Positions 49,245 through 57,629 of a DNA stretch of 64,000 nucleotides are shown one piece after another (the first letter of the stretch is position 1; each line of letters begins with the position of its first letter). The stretch is taken from positions 1-64,000 of the forward strand of contig SCUO01000064.1 in assembly GCA_004297395.1 (NCBI GenBank). The letters run 5' to 3'. This stretch comes from Chloroflexota bacterium. Lineage in GTDB: Bacteria; Chloroflexota; Limnocylindria; Limnocylindrales; CSP1-4. The notes below the pieces were generated by a model, which worked only from the letters and a program-made list of their open reading frames with translations, made no database searches and was not told the origin of the DNA. Position numbers and translations under genes: made by a program.

Positions 49245-51881
49245 CTACGGCTCGAGCGTCAGCGTCGCGGCGGCGCTCGCCTCGATGGCGTCCCACGAGA
49301 ACTTCAGCGGCACGGTCCCGCCCGAGGCCCAGTCGTCGATGAGGTCGCCGTAGTGGCGGTCGAACGGGTTGCCGCTCTGGCCGGTGGTGATGACGATCCG
49401 CGCGGCGTCCAGGTTCGACATGTCGATCGAGAGCCGGTACGACGGCCCGTTCGAGACCGTGAACAGGCGGTCGAGGCCGACCGGGGCAACCTCCGGGTCG
49501 TCGGGGTCCGGGAACGCCAGCCACGTCCGGTAGTAGTTGTTGTTGACCGCCCCGTCGACGCCGGCGACCTGGCGTGCGCCGCTGTTGAAGTACCACTCGA
49601 GCGGGCCGATGCCGGAAAGGCCAAGGCTCTGCTCCCGGAAGTTCACGGTGTGGAGCCGGCCCCACGTCCAGCGCCCCGGCTCGCCCACGGCGGCCCGCAG
49701 GTCGGCGGCCGTCGCGTCGAGCGCCGCCGCGATGACGTCACGGGCCCGCTCGACCTCGGTCGTCGAGACGTCGTCCCACCACGGGCTGGCGGGGTCGGAC
49801 AGGACCGCGAGGAGCGACTGCCACGATGCTGTCGAACCCACGTAGTCCCGGGCCAGCGGCCCGAGCTCGTCCTCGAAGATGGCCCTGGTGAGCACGAACT
49901 CGGCGCTCACGTAGGCCGCACAACCCGTGGAATCGATGCCGCAGGTCCGGTCCCAGCCGCGGATCCGGGACAGCAGGAGTTGCCCGTCGGCGGTCGCGGG
50001 CGCCGCGTCGGCGAGGAGCAGCGGGATCGTCCGGTCCGCGCGCAGGAGGTACGTATCCATCTGGATGGCACGCAGGTCGGCTGGCGTGAGGCTGCCCTCG
50101 GGCGCGGCCGCCAGGAGATCGGTGATCCGCTGGGCCCGGTAGCCGGGATCCCAGTCGTGGCCGATGAAGAACGGGTAGTCGGCATCGACCGCGGCGTTAT
50201 TGGCGCTGACGATGAAGCCGCTCGGCGGGTTGAGCTGCCAGGGCAGGTCATCGAACGGGATGTACCCGCCCCAGTCGTCGTCGCCCGAGGCGCCGTCCCG
50301 GATGCGGTCACCGGTCGGGGCACCGTTGCGGAGCGGCACGAGGCCCGGGAGCTGGTAGCCGATGTTGCCGGAGATGTCGGCGTAGACGAAGTTCTGGCTC
50401 GGCGAGCCGTAGCCCTCGAAGGCGGCCCGGAAGCCCTCGAAGTCGGCCACCGTGTTGAGCCGGAAGATTGAGGTGAACGCCCCGTCGGCCTCCTGGATCG
50501 AGGTCCAGGCAAGGGCGACCGGCGCCTCGTCCGCCAGGCGGTCGTCGACGTCGTTGAGGATCGGGCCGTGACGGGTTGATCGGACCTCGATCGTCACGTC
50601 CTCGCCACCGGCCACCTTGATCGTCTCCGTCCGGACGTCGAACGGGATCGAATCGCCCTTGTAGAGATAGTGGCTCGGGTCCTGGGGATCGACCGTCTCG
50701 CGGAACAGGTCCTGGACGTCGGGACCCACGTTCGTGGCGCCCCACGCGACGCGGGCATTGTGGCCCAGGACGACCGCCGGGACACCCGGGAACGAGACGC
50801 CGGTCACGTCGAACGGACAGGCCTCCGATACCGTCCGGCAGTGGAGCCCGTTCATGATCCAGACGCTCGGCATGTTGAAGCCCAGGTGCGGGTCGTTGGC
50901 CAGGAGGGCGCCGCCCGACGCCGACTTCGAGCCGGAGACGACCCAGTTGTTCGAGCCGATGCCGTGGTTGCCGGCGAGGCCTGCGGCGTTGTCCAGCCCG
51001 GCGAGGGCCAGGATCTCGGCCCCGAGATCGGCGAGGTCGTGCCACGCGCCGTCCGCCTCCGTGGAGAGGCGGGCATCGGAGGCCGCGACGGCGATCGCGG
51101 GCGTGGACGTCGTCGCGGACCCCTGGACCGGGACCGGCACGACGTTGAGGTTCCCGGCGCCGCCCGAGCCCTCGAGGCCCGACGGGGTGATGACAGGCGC
51201 GTCGGCCTCGTAGGCCGGGAAGAGCTCGTCGGTGCGATCAGGCGAGCCGAGCCGGGCATCGGCCAGGAGCCGGAAGATCTCGGTGTCCATGTTGCCGCCC
51301 AGGTTCCAGGCCTGGACCTTCTGCCAGGCGGCCGAATCGAGCGGCGTCCAGGGCTCCGGCGTGTAGCCGCCGACGCCGCCCGTGCCGGCGAGCAGCCCGG
51401 CGACGACGAACGGCGGCCCGAACGCGCCGTCATGATCGGCCAGCCAGGCGTTGACCCCGTCGGCGTAGGCCTGGAGGGCATCGACGACATCCGGTGGCAT
51501 CGCGTCGAGGTCGTGCTGGGCCGCCCCCCGCCAGCCGAGCGTCCGGATGAAGCGATCGGTGTCCAGGCTGCCCTCGCCGAACAGCTCGGCCAGCCGGCCG
51601 CTGCTGATGTGGCGCCAGACCTCCATCTGCCACATCCGCTCCTGGGCGTGGACGTAGCCCTGGGCCAGGAACAGGTCGTGCGGGTCGTCGGCCCGGATCT
51701 GGATGATCCCGGCGTCGTCGCGGATCACGGTCGCGGACGCGTGCAGGCCGTCGATCCGGATCGTGCCGGACGTCTGGGGCAGGCCCCGACCGGTGAACGC
51801 GGCGAGCATCGCCACCACTCCCAGCATGACGGCGACCACGATGATTGCGAGGACGCGGAGACCCGTTCGCAGGATTCGCAC
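49245..51881 (-). CDS. Penicillin acylase-family Ntn hydrolase
   Basis: An 878-residue exported enzyme of the penicillin/AHL acylase family. A membrane anchor or signal lies at about 5-30 (GLRVLAIIVVAVMLGVVAM). The precursor should be cut before the catalytic Ser in HGIGSNNWVVSGSKSASGGA (about residue 310), giving alpha and beta chains; LLANDPHLGF and the later Asn-containing GFIVSANNAAVD fit the active site. Substrates may be acyl-homoserine lactones, N-acyl amino acids or beta-lactams. GTG 51881 has GGGAGG four nt upstream and is preferred; ATG 51893 sits directly on the GAGGAGG. It follows the cyclodeaminase gene by about 80 bp. Confidence 0.88.
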   Translation of the reverse strand: MRILRTGLRVLAIIVVAVMLGVVAMLAAFTGRGLPQTSGTIRIDGLHASATVIRDDAGIIQIRADDPHDLFLAQGYVHAQERMWQMEVWRHISSGRLAELFGEGSLDTDRFIRTLGWRGAAQHDLDAMPPDVVDALQAYADGVNAWLADHDGAFGPPFVVAGLLAGTGGVGGYTPEPWTPLDSAAWQKVQAWNLGGNMDTEIFRLLADARLGSPDRTDELFPAYEADAPVITPSGLEGSGGAGNLNVVPVPVQGSATTSTPAIAVAASDARLSTEADGAWHDLADLGAEILALAGLDNAAGLAGNHGIGSNNWVVSGSKSASGGALLANDPHLGFNMPSVWIMNGLHCRTVSEACPFDVTGVSFPGVPAVVLGHNARVAWGATNVGPDVQDLFRETVDPQDPSHYLYKGDSIPFDVRTETIKVAGGEDVTIEVRSTRHGPILNDVDDRLADEAPVALAWTSIQEADGAFTSIFRLNTVADFEGFRAAFEGYGSPSQNFVYADISGNIGYQLPGLVPLRNGAPTGDRIRDGASGDDDWGGYIPFDDLPWQLNPPSGFIVSANNAAVDADYPFFIGHDWDPGYRAQRITDLLAAAPEGSLTPADLRAIQMDTYLLRADRTIPLLLADAAPATADGQLLLSRIRGWDRTCGIDSTGCAAYVSAEFVLTRAIFEDELGPLARDYVGSTASWQSLLAVLSDPASPWWDDVSTTEVERARDVIAAALDATAADLRAAVGEPGRWTWGRLHTVNFREQSLGLSGIGPLEWYFNSGARQVAGVDGAVNNNYYRTWLAFPDPDDPEVAPVGLDRLFTVSNGPSYRLSIDMSNLDAARIVITTGQSGNPFDRHYGDLIDDWASGGTVPLKFSWDAIEASAAATLTLEP

Positions 51882-51959
51882 GCTGCCTCCCATCCTCCTC
51901 GTGCCGAGCCGACCAGTCGGCGACAGTCTGCCCCGCGGCGCGCCGCCCCGCTCAGCCCC

Positions 51960-52970
51960 TCAGCGCGGGAGCTCGATTCCCAGGCCCAGCCGCATCGCCC
52001 GCGCGACGATCGCATCGGCGAACACGACGTCGGCCAGCCCGACCCCAAGATGGCTCACCACGACTCGGCCGGCCGGCCGCGGCGTGCCCGCCAGGATCGC
52101 CTCGCCGAGCATCGCGTGCGGCTCCGGGTAGCCGTCGAAGTTGCCCCCGTCGCGGTTGTACAGGTACTGGTCGCGATGGTCGACGAGGAAGAGCGACGCA
52201 TCCCGTGCGACCTCGGCCGCGCAGTAGGTCGCGTAGTCGATGGGCACGATCGTGGCGCCCTCTGCCAGCCAGGCGTTGGTCATCGACTGGCGCTCGGCGG
52301 CGGGTCCGAACGACGCTGCGGTCAGCACGACGTCGCTGACCTCGACGGCCTCGCGGGCCGTGTCGTGGACGGTCACGCCACCGATCCCGGGGGTGCCCGC
52401 GGCGGCGCGGGCAAGGACCTCGGCCCGGGAGCGGTCCCGATCGAAGAGCTGGAGCTCGACTCCGGGCAGGACATGGCCGAAGACCGGCAGGTGCGAGTGG
52501 CCCTGGACGCCCGCGCCGATGAGCGCCGCCCGCGGCGGGCGCTCGCCGATCGCCGGGCCGAAGCGAGCGATCGCCACCCCGGAGACCGCCGCGGTCCGCT
52601 GGGCTGTGATCGGGCCGCCGTCGAGGATCGCCGTCGGGAAGCCCGTCGCCGGGTCGTTGAGGATCACGGTCGCGCTGATCCCGGGCAGGCCGAGAGCCGT
52701 GTTCGTGGCAAAGCCGGCGACCCACTTCATCCCGATTCTGTCCTCGGCCAGGGTCGCGCCGCGGTAGATCGCCGGCATGGCGTGGACGAACGACGCGGCC
52801 GGCCGGGGATGGATGGCCAGCTTCGGCGGTAGCTCGGCGCCGTCCGGCGTCGCCAGCGCGACGAGCGTCCGCTCGGCCAGGGCGAGGCGTTCCGGGATCG
52901 CCGGCATCGCCGCCTCGACGTCGGCCGCCGAGAGCCAGCGAAGGGGCGGGAGCTCTGGGATGGTCGGCAT
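51960..52970 (-). CDS. Ornithine cyclodeaminase/mu-crystallin family protein
   Basis: A 336-residue NAD(P)-dependent protein. The Rossmann motif is AALIGAGVQGHSHLPVFGHV at about 125; DGGPITAQRTAAVSGVAIAR, KWVAGFATNTALGLPG and the PIDYATYCAAEV block are family landmarks. Members act as ornithine cyclodeaminase, alanine dehydrogenase or ketimine reductase; the exact reaction cannot be read. ATG 52970 follows a TACACT -10 box by 7 nt, so it is leaderless and the longer track start is rejected. Probably co-transcribed with the acylase downstream. Confidence 0.87.
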   Translation of the reverse strand: MPTIPELPPLRWLSAADVEAAMPAIPERLALAERTLVALATPDGAELPPKLAIHPRPAASFVHAMPAIYRGATLAEDRIGMKWVAGFATNTALGLPGISATVILNDPATGFPTAILDGGPITAQRTAAVSGVAIARFGPAIGERPPRAALIGAGVQGHSHLPVFGHVLPGVELQLFDRDRSRAEVLARAAAGTPGIGGVTVHDTAREAVEVSDVVLTAASFGPAAERQSMTNAWLAEGATIVPIDYATYCAAEVARDASLFLVDHRDQYLYNRDGGNFDGYPEPHAMLGEAILAGTPRPAGRVVVSHLGVGLADVVFADAIVARAMRLGLGIELPR

Positions 52971-52977
52971 GGCCGCG

Positions 52978-53022
52978 AGTGTAGCGCCGGTTCGGGTCCG
53001 TCCGGGCACGACGGGCTAGCAT
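52978..53022. promoter_or_regulatory. Pair of divergent leaderless -10 boxes
   Basis: Minus strand TACACT (52983-52978) ends 7 nt before ATG 52970; plus strand TAGCAT (53017-53022) ends 6 nt before ATG 53029. The 58-bp gap holds both promoters and no ribosome-binding site. Confidence 0.55.
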
Positions 53023-53028
53023 GCAGCC

Positions 53029-54327
53029 ATGCCCATCGACGTCGAGCAGAGCCTCGAGAACCTCAAGCTCGAGCGGGACGCGATCCAGCTCTACGACGCC
53101 CTCGCTGCGATCGAGAAGGATCCCGGCCGCGCCGCCGCCTTCCGGACGATCGCCCGCAATGAGCGCCGCCACGCCGACGTCTGGACGGCTCGCCTGACCG
53201 AGCTGGGCGCATCGGTGCCGGCGGTCGGGGGCCCACGGTTCCGGATCCGCGTCATCGTCGCCCTCGCTCGGCTCCTCGGGACGCATGCCGTGAAGGACCT
53301 GGTCCTCGCCCTCGAGGGCGACGAGGAGGACATCTACATGGCCCAGGCGGCGCCCGAGGTCGAGGCGATCGCGGCCGATGAGCGCGAGCACGCCGAGATC
53401 TGGAAGCGCCTGTCGGCCGATCGGTCGAATGGATCGACCACATCGACCACATCGAACGGCGCTAACGGCCCGAACGGCTTGGCCGGAGCGGACGGCGCGG
53501 GAGCCGCCGATCGATCGCCCCGGCCGGCGATCCCGGCCGGGGCGCGGGCCGCCGTCATGGCCGGCGCCGCCGATCATGCCGCCGCCGCACAGGGAGTCGC
53601 CTCGCCGACCGAGATCGCATCGCGCGAGGGCTGGCATCGGGCCGGCCGCTCGGGCACCCTTCGGGCCGTCATCTTCGGGGTCTCCGACGGGCTCGTCTCG
53701 AATCTTGCCCTGGTGATGGGCGTCGCGGGCGCCGGGACGGCCATCGGCGAGGGTCGCTTCGTGCTCCTGGCCGGGATCGCCGGCCTGCTGGCGGGGGCGT
53801 TCTCGATGGCCGCCGGCGAGTACATCTCGATGCAGTCGCAGCGCGAGCTCTTCGAGCGCCAGATCGCGCTCGAGCGGGCGGAGCTCGAGGCCATGCCGGA
53901 CGAGGAGGAGGCCGAGCTCGCAGCGGTGTACCGGGCCAAGGGGTTCACGGCCGACGAAGCCCGGACCATCGCGGGCCGGATGTTCGCCGACCCCGAGCAT
54001 GCCCTGGACACCCTCGTCCGCGAGGAGCTCGGCCTGGACCCCGACGAGCTCGGATCAGCCTGGGGTGCGGCCGGCGGCTCGTTCGTGGCGTTCGCCCTGG
54101 GCGCGGTCGTCCCGGTCCTGCCCTACCTGTTCGGGTCCGGCGCGGCGGCGTTCTGGGTCGCGATCGCGGCGTCGCTCGCCGCGCTCTTCCTCGTCGGCGC
54201 CGGGGTGAGCCTCCTGACCGGCCGGGGCCTGCTCTTCTCGGGCGCCAGGCAGGTCGGGATCGGGGCCGCGGCGGCTGTCGTGACCTTCCTCGTCGGCAGC
54301 GTCATCGGCGTCTCGGTGGCCGGCTGA
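53029..54327 (+). CDS. Ferritin-like plus VIT1/CCC1 membrane protein (MbfA-like)
   Basis: A 432-residue fusion. Residues about 5-135 are a ferritin-like helical bundle with E/H iron ligands (KLERDAIQLYDALAAIEKDP, ARNERRHADVWTARL, ADEREHAEIWKRL). A 65-residue Ser/Gly/Ala linker follows, then a VIT1/CCC1 domain (about 205-430; AVIFGVSDGLVSNLALVMGV, GAFSMAAGEYISMQSQREL) with five membrane helices. MbfA-type proteins export iron or manganese into the outside after sensing by the ferritin head. ATG 53029 is leaderless. Confidence 0.88.
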   Translation: MPIDVEQSLENLKLERDAIQLYDALAAIEKDPGRAAAFRTIARNERRHADVWTARLTELGASVPAVGGPRFRIRVIVALARLLGTHAVKDLVLALEGDEEDIYMAQAAPEVEAIAADEREHAEIWKRLSADRSNGSTTSTTSNGANGPNGLAGADGAGAADRSPRPAIPAGARAAVMAGAADHAAAAQGVASPTEIASREGWHRAGRSGTLRAVIFGVSDGLVSNLALVMGVAGAGTAIGEGRFVLLAGIAGLLAGAFSMAAGEYISMQSQRELFERQIALERAELEAMPDEEEAELAAVYRAKGFTADEARTIAGRMFADPEHALDTLVREELGLDPDELGSAWGAAGGSFVAFALGAVVPVLPYLFGSGAAAFWVAIAASLAALFLVGAGVSLLTGRGLLFSGARQVGIGAAAAVVTFLVGSVIGVSVAG

Positions 54328-54330
54328 GCC

Positions 54331-54669
54331 ATGCCGCCGGTTCGGGCCCTGGTCATCGCCGTCGGGGTCGGCGGCGGCGTCGCCGCCTACACGCTGTTGT
54401 GGTGGCACTGGCCACTGCCGCTCGGGATCGGTGCGGCGATCCTCCTCGGAGGACTGAGCCTGACCGGTTTTGTCTCGGTGCGGCGCGAGGGAGCGGCCGC
54501 CGACGCGGCCTGGCGGTCCGCGGCGCCGGACCTCCAGGAGGTGCCGGCGGTGCCCCTCCCCGACGTGCCGGTACGTCGTCCCATCGCGAGTCCCGCGAGT
54601 CCCGCGAGTCCCGCGGGGCCGGCAGGGCCGGCAGCCAGCCAGGACCACGACCTCCCATCCGGTGACTGA
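54331..54669 (+). CDS. Small two-helix membrane protein
   Basis: A 112-residue protein with two hydrophobic segments (ALVIAVGVGGGVAAYTLLWW, LGIGAAILLGGLSLTGFVSV) and a hydrophilic tail containing a Pro/Ala/Ser repeat. The tail is encoded in part by three copies of the 9-mer GCGAGTCCC (54586-54612). It starts 3 bp after the transporter stop and is likely translated with it. No family recognised. Confidence 0.7.
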   Translation: MPPVRALVIAVGVGGGVAAYTLLWWHWPLPLGIGAAILLGGLSLTGFVSVRREGAAADAAWRSAAPDLQEVPAVPLPDVPVRRPIASPASPASPAGPAGPAASQDHDLPSGD

Positions 54670-54722
54670 GCGGCGCTGCGCGCCGCTCAGGTGGCACGTT
54701 CGCGCCGCTGGAGGGCCAGCTC

Positions 54723-55031
54723 ATGGCGCTTGAGCGCCGGCTCAAGGATGAGGGGCTGTTCGCAGGGACATGGTCGAATGGCCCGGGGGATCGCTACGGC
54801 GCCCACGACCACGACTACGACAAGGTCCTGGTCTGCCGGTCGGGGTCGATCCGGTTCGGCCTGCCCGACCTCGGGCGCACCGTGGACCTCGGGCCGGGTG
54901 ATCGCCTCGATCTCCCGGCGCGAACCAGGCACGACGCGCTGGTCGGCGAGACCGGCGTCACCTGCCTCGAGGCGCATCTGCGGGCCGGCTCGCTGGCCGG
55001 GCTCGTCCACCGGCCCGCGGGGGAGTGGTGA
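54723..55031 (+). CDS. Cupin-domain protein
   Basis: A 102-residue single cupin. Motif 1 is visible as GDRYGAHDHDYDKVLVCRSG with metal-binding His, and motif 2 as DLGPGDRLDLPARTRHDALV. Such small cupins bind a metal and act as sensors, isomerases or dioxygenases; no substrate can be assigned. ATG 54723 has GGAGGG upstream. Last in a short run of plus-strand genes. Confidence 0.8.
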   Translation: MALERRLKDEGLFAGTWSNGPGDRYGAHDHDYDKVLVCRSGSIRFGLPDLGRTVDLGPGDRLDLPARTRHDALVGETGVTCLEAHLRAGSLAGLVHRPAGEW

Positions 55032-55089
55032 CGGAAGTCGGCAAATCGCCGGATGCCACCGCGCGACACCGAAGCCCGCCGGAATCGAA

Positions 55090-55117
55090 ACGGCCCTCGG
55101 GGAGGGCCGAGGGCCGT
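55090..55117 (-). terminator. Intrinsic terminator of the 42-residue gene
   Basis: ACGGCCCTCGG-6-nt loop-CCGAGGGCCGT is a perfect 11-bp hairpin. On the minus strand it is followed by TTTCGATT, about 25 bp after the stop of the small gene at 55141. On the plus strand no T tract follows. Confidence 0.7.
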
Positions 55118-55140
55118 CGTTGGCGGGGAGGCGATGGACG

Positions 55141-55269
55141 TCAGCGGGTCCAGGGGCTCCCGTATTCGAAGTTGTCGGAAGGGTCGGTGTTCCGACGCCG
55201 ATCCTCGCCAAGCAGGAAGCTGAGCAGCGAGAACAGCGCCAGGAGCCCGAAACCGGAAGAGGCGATCAT
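55141..55269 (-). CDS. Small single-pass membrane protein (42 residues)
   Basis: ATG 55269 opens a 42-residue ORF: a hydrophobic helix (MIASSGFGLLALFSLLSFLL) then a charged tail ending NFEYGSPWTR. A terminator lies right after its stop and a divergent promoter/operator region precedes it, so the unit is complete. The track reports a longer form from 55377 without support. The DNxEYGSPWTR-type tail looks conserved, but I cannot name a family. Confidence 0.55.
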   Translation of the reverse strand: MIASSGFGLLALFSLLSFLLGEDRRRNTDPSDNFEYGSPWTR

Positions 55270-55418
55270 GAGATGGGTACCTGTCGCGTGCCGAATGCCG
55301 TCGGATCGAGGCGCTCTCGGCACATCCCGATCCCGTGGGGTCGGGTCGCCTCGGCTCCCGATCCCGTCGCAGCGCAACGGGTCCCGGCATCCAATTGGAC
55401 CTTGCGAAGGGATGATAG

Positions 55419-55462
55419 CCTAACCTTGTTAGGTTGACAAGCCGTATTGCCTAAGATATCGA
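55419..55462. promoter_or_regulatory. Operator and divergent promoters beside the Lrp/AsnC gene
   Basis: CCTAAC-CTT-GTTAGG (55419-55433) is a perfect 6+6 inverted repeat. TTGACA (55434-55439) and TATCGA 17 bp later serve the Lrp gene; on the minus strand TTGTCA and TATCAT, spaced 18 bp, point to the 42-residue gene. The repeat lies between both promoters. Confidence 0.6.
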
Positions 55463-55468
55463 GGTCAA

Positions 55469-55942
55469 ATGGCAGGTAAGAGTGGCATCGACCACATCGA
55501 CGCCCGGCTCCTGGAGCTGCTCCAGCTGGACGGCCGGCGACCCTACGCCGAGCTCGGGGCGGATGTCGGGATCAGTGGCCCGGCCGCCCACGAGCGAGTC
55601 AAGAAGCTCGAAGCCCGCGGGATCATCAGCGGCTACGCGGCCCGGGTGTCGGCCGAGGCGGTCGGCCTGGGCGTCCTGGCCTTCACCTGGGTCACCCAGG
55701 CCCCGGGGACGGTGGCGACGGACCTGACCGGTGACTTCGGCGCGGTGCCCGAGATCGAGGAGTGCCACCACATCACCGGCGAGGCCGACTACCTCCTGAA
55801 GATCCGGGCCCGCGACACCCGCGACCTCGAGCGCGTCATCCGGGCCGTGCAGGCCACCCGGCACGTCTTCTCGACCGAATCCGACGTCGTCTTCTCGACT
55901 GCCTTCGAGCGCCGCCCGATCCGCCCCGTCGAGCGGGGCTAG
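55469..55942 (+). CDS. Lrp/AsnC-family transcriptional regulator
   Basis: A 157-residue regulator. The HTH is IDARLLELLQLDGRRPYAEL with VGISGPAAHERVKKLEARGI (about 10-55) and the RAM ligand domain at about 75-150 (GAVPEIEECHHITGEADYLL). Such proteins sense amino acids and bind as octamers. It is divergent from the 42-residue membrane gene, which, with itself, is its likely target through the inverted repeat between them. Confidence 0.92.
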   Translation: MAGKSGIDHIDARLLELLQLDGRRPYAELGADVGISGPAAHERVKKLEARGIISGYAARVSAEAVGLGVLAFTWVTQAPGTVATDLTGDFGAVPEIEECHHITGEADYLLKIRARDTRDLERVIRAVQATRHVFSTESDVVFSTAFERRPIRPVERG

Positions 55943-56121
55943 CCCCGGGGCTTGCGCCGCTCAACGACGACGCGGGCATCAGCCCGCCTCGTGCTCGTCG
56001 TGCATCGATGGGCGCCCAACCACGTTCCGCGGACCCGTCCATTCGACGTGCATGGCTGCGGGCCACGCTCGTCTGTGGCGGGGCCGATGCCTCAGCCGCA
56101 TGAGGACGCCGGAGTGGGCGA

Positions 56122-56439
56122 CTAGGAGTCCCCCGAAGGGGCCGGCCTGTCGTCGGCCGCGCCTGAGGCTCGTGGCCCCGGCGAAGCGACCGGATCCAGG
56201 CGATCCGGCGGCGGCAGCTGGCGGTATTCGCGGTGCTCGCGCAGGACGGCCTCGACCATCCGTGGCTCAAGGCTCCGCTCGCCGGTGCCGAGCCGGGCCG
56301 CGATCCAGCTGGCCTCTGCCGGCAGCTCGGCGTCATCGATGTCCTGGTCCCGGCGCGCCCCGTCGAGGAACACCACGGCCACGAGCCCGCCGCCGGCAAC
56401 CAGGCCGACGAGCAGCAGCCACCACTGGAACTCGGCCAT
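56122..56439 (-). CDS. Small membrane-anchored protein of unknown function
   Basis: A 105-residue protein: N-terminal membrane helix FQWWLLLVGLVAGGGLVAVVF, then a charged segment with a helical domain (DDAELPAEASWIAARLGTGE) and a Pro/Ala tail. It is divergent from lgt; the opening fits single-pass proteins often found next to lgt in high-GC Chloroflexota, but no family is known to me. A -10-like TAGACT lies about 34 nt before the start, so the gene is probably leadered. Confidence 0.65.
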   Translation of the reverse strand: MAEFQWWLLLVGLVAGGGLVAVVFLDGARRDQDIDDAELPAEASWIAARLGTGERSLEPRMVEAVLREHREYRQLPPPDRLDPVASPGPRASGAADDRPAPSGDS

Positions 56440-56502
56440 CAGCGCTGGCCCCCGATCGGTCGCATCGGCGCGAGTCTACGGGGATCGGCGGGCGCGCGCC
56501 GG

Positions 56503-56508
56503 TACACT
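56503..56508 (+). promoter_or_regulatory. -10 box of the lgt leaderless promoter
   Basis: TACACT ends 8 nt before ATG 56517; no Shine-Dalgarno. Confidence 0.6.
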
Positions 56509-56516
56509 CCACGACC

Positions 56517-57620
56517 ATGATCAACTTCACCCCGGACCCGATCGCCATCCAGATCGGCCCGCTCCCGGTCTACTGGTACGGGATCGCCTATGCCGTCGGC
56601 CTGGCGGTGTCGTACTTCGTCCTGGTCCGGCAGGCACGGCGGTTCGGGCAGGACCCCGAGCTCATCGGCAACGCGCTCATCGTGATCGCCGTCGCCGCGC
56701 TCGTCGGCGGGCGCATCTACCACGTCATCGACCAGTGGTCGCTGTACCAGGACGATCTCGTCAAGATCATCCTGCCGCCGTATTCCGGGCTGGGCGTGTA
56801 CGGCGGCCTCGTGACCGGCGTCATCGCGTTCATCGCCCTCGTCCGGTATCACCGGGTCAATCCCTGGGTCTGGGCGGACATCGTGGCCCCGGCGCTGTTC
56901 ACGATGCAGGCGATCGGGCGGTGGGGGAACTTCTTCAACCAGGAGCTGTACGGTCCGCCGACGAACCTGCCGTGGGGCATCGCCATCGACTGCGCCCACC
57001 GGATCGGCGACCACGGCCTGGCCCAGTACGCCTGCAGCCAGTACCCGGAGGCGACCACGGCGTTCCATCCGCTGTTCCTGTACGAGTCGATCAGCGGGAT
57101 CGTCGGCGCCCTGTTCCTGATCTGGCTGTCGCGGCGGCGGCCCTACCCGCTTCGGCCCGGCGACCAGGCCCTGATCTTCTTCATCTGGTACCCGGTCGTC
57201 CGGTTCCTCCTCGAGAACCTGCGGACCGGGAACTGGGTGGTCGGCGGGATCCCGGCGGCCCAGATCATGTCCATCCTGTTCGCACTTGGGGCGTTCCTCA
57301 TCCTGCTGTACCGACATCGGCGCCCGATGCAGGACGAGCCGGCGACCGCCTCGCCGGAGCCACGCCGGAAGGCCGAGCGGGAACCGTTCGACGACGACTT
57401 CGACGACGACTTCGACGACGACGACGTCGACGAGGACGACGCCTTCGACGACGACGACGAGCTCGATGACGGCGTCGATGAGGCCGGGCCCGACTCGGCG
57501 ACCGAAGACGCCGAGCCCGACACCGCGACCGAAGACGCCGGGCCCGCGCCGACTACCGACGACGACCCGACCGCCGATCCCGGTGACCGGCGGTCCGCGC
57601 CGCCGGGCGCGATCGACTGA
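56517..57620 (+). CDS. lgt: Prolipoprotein diacylglyceryl transferase with acidic C-terminal tail
   Basis: A 367-residue Lgt, which moves a diacylglyceryl group from phosphatidylglycerol to the lipobox Cys of prolipoproteins. About seven membrane helices; the signature is IGRWGNFFNQELYGPPTNLP, with FHPLFLYESISG later. The enzyme part ends near residue 270; the last about 95 residues are an unusual Asp/Glu-rich tail (DDDFDDDFDDDDVDEDDAFD, then repeated Asp-Ala-Thr-Glu phrases) built on repeated GAC codons. It faces the cytoplasm and may be for charge or protein contact. ATG 56517 is leaderless. Confidence 0.93.
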   Translation: MINFTPDPIAIQIGPLPVYWYGIAYAVGLAVSYFVLVRQARRFGQDPELIGNALIVIAVAALVGGRIYHVIDQWSLYQDDLVKIILPPYSGLGVYGGLVTGVIAFIALVRYHRVNPWVWADIVAPALFTMQAIGRWGNFFNQELYGPPTNLPWGIAIDCAHRIGDHGLAQYACSQYPEATTAFHPLFLYESISGIVGALFLIWLSRRRPYPLRPGDQALIFFIWYPVVRFLLENLRTGNWVVGGIPAAQIMSILFALGAFLILLYRHRRPMQDEPATASPEPRRKAEREPFDDDFDDDFDDDDVDEDDAFDDDDELDDGVDEAGPDSATEDAEPDTATEDAGPAPTTDDDPTADPGDRRSAPPGAID

Positions 57621-57629
57621 GCGTGCGCG

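Noticed and set aside
55943-56121. Hairpin GGGGCTAGCCCC at the Lrp stop as terminator
   Set aside because: Short self-complementary run without T tract; common by chance at this GC.
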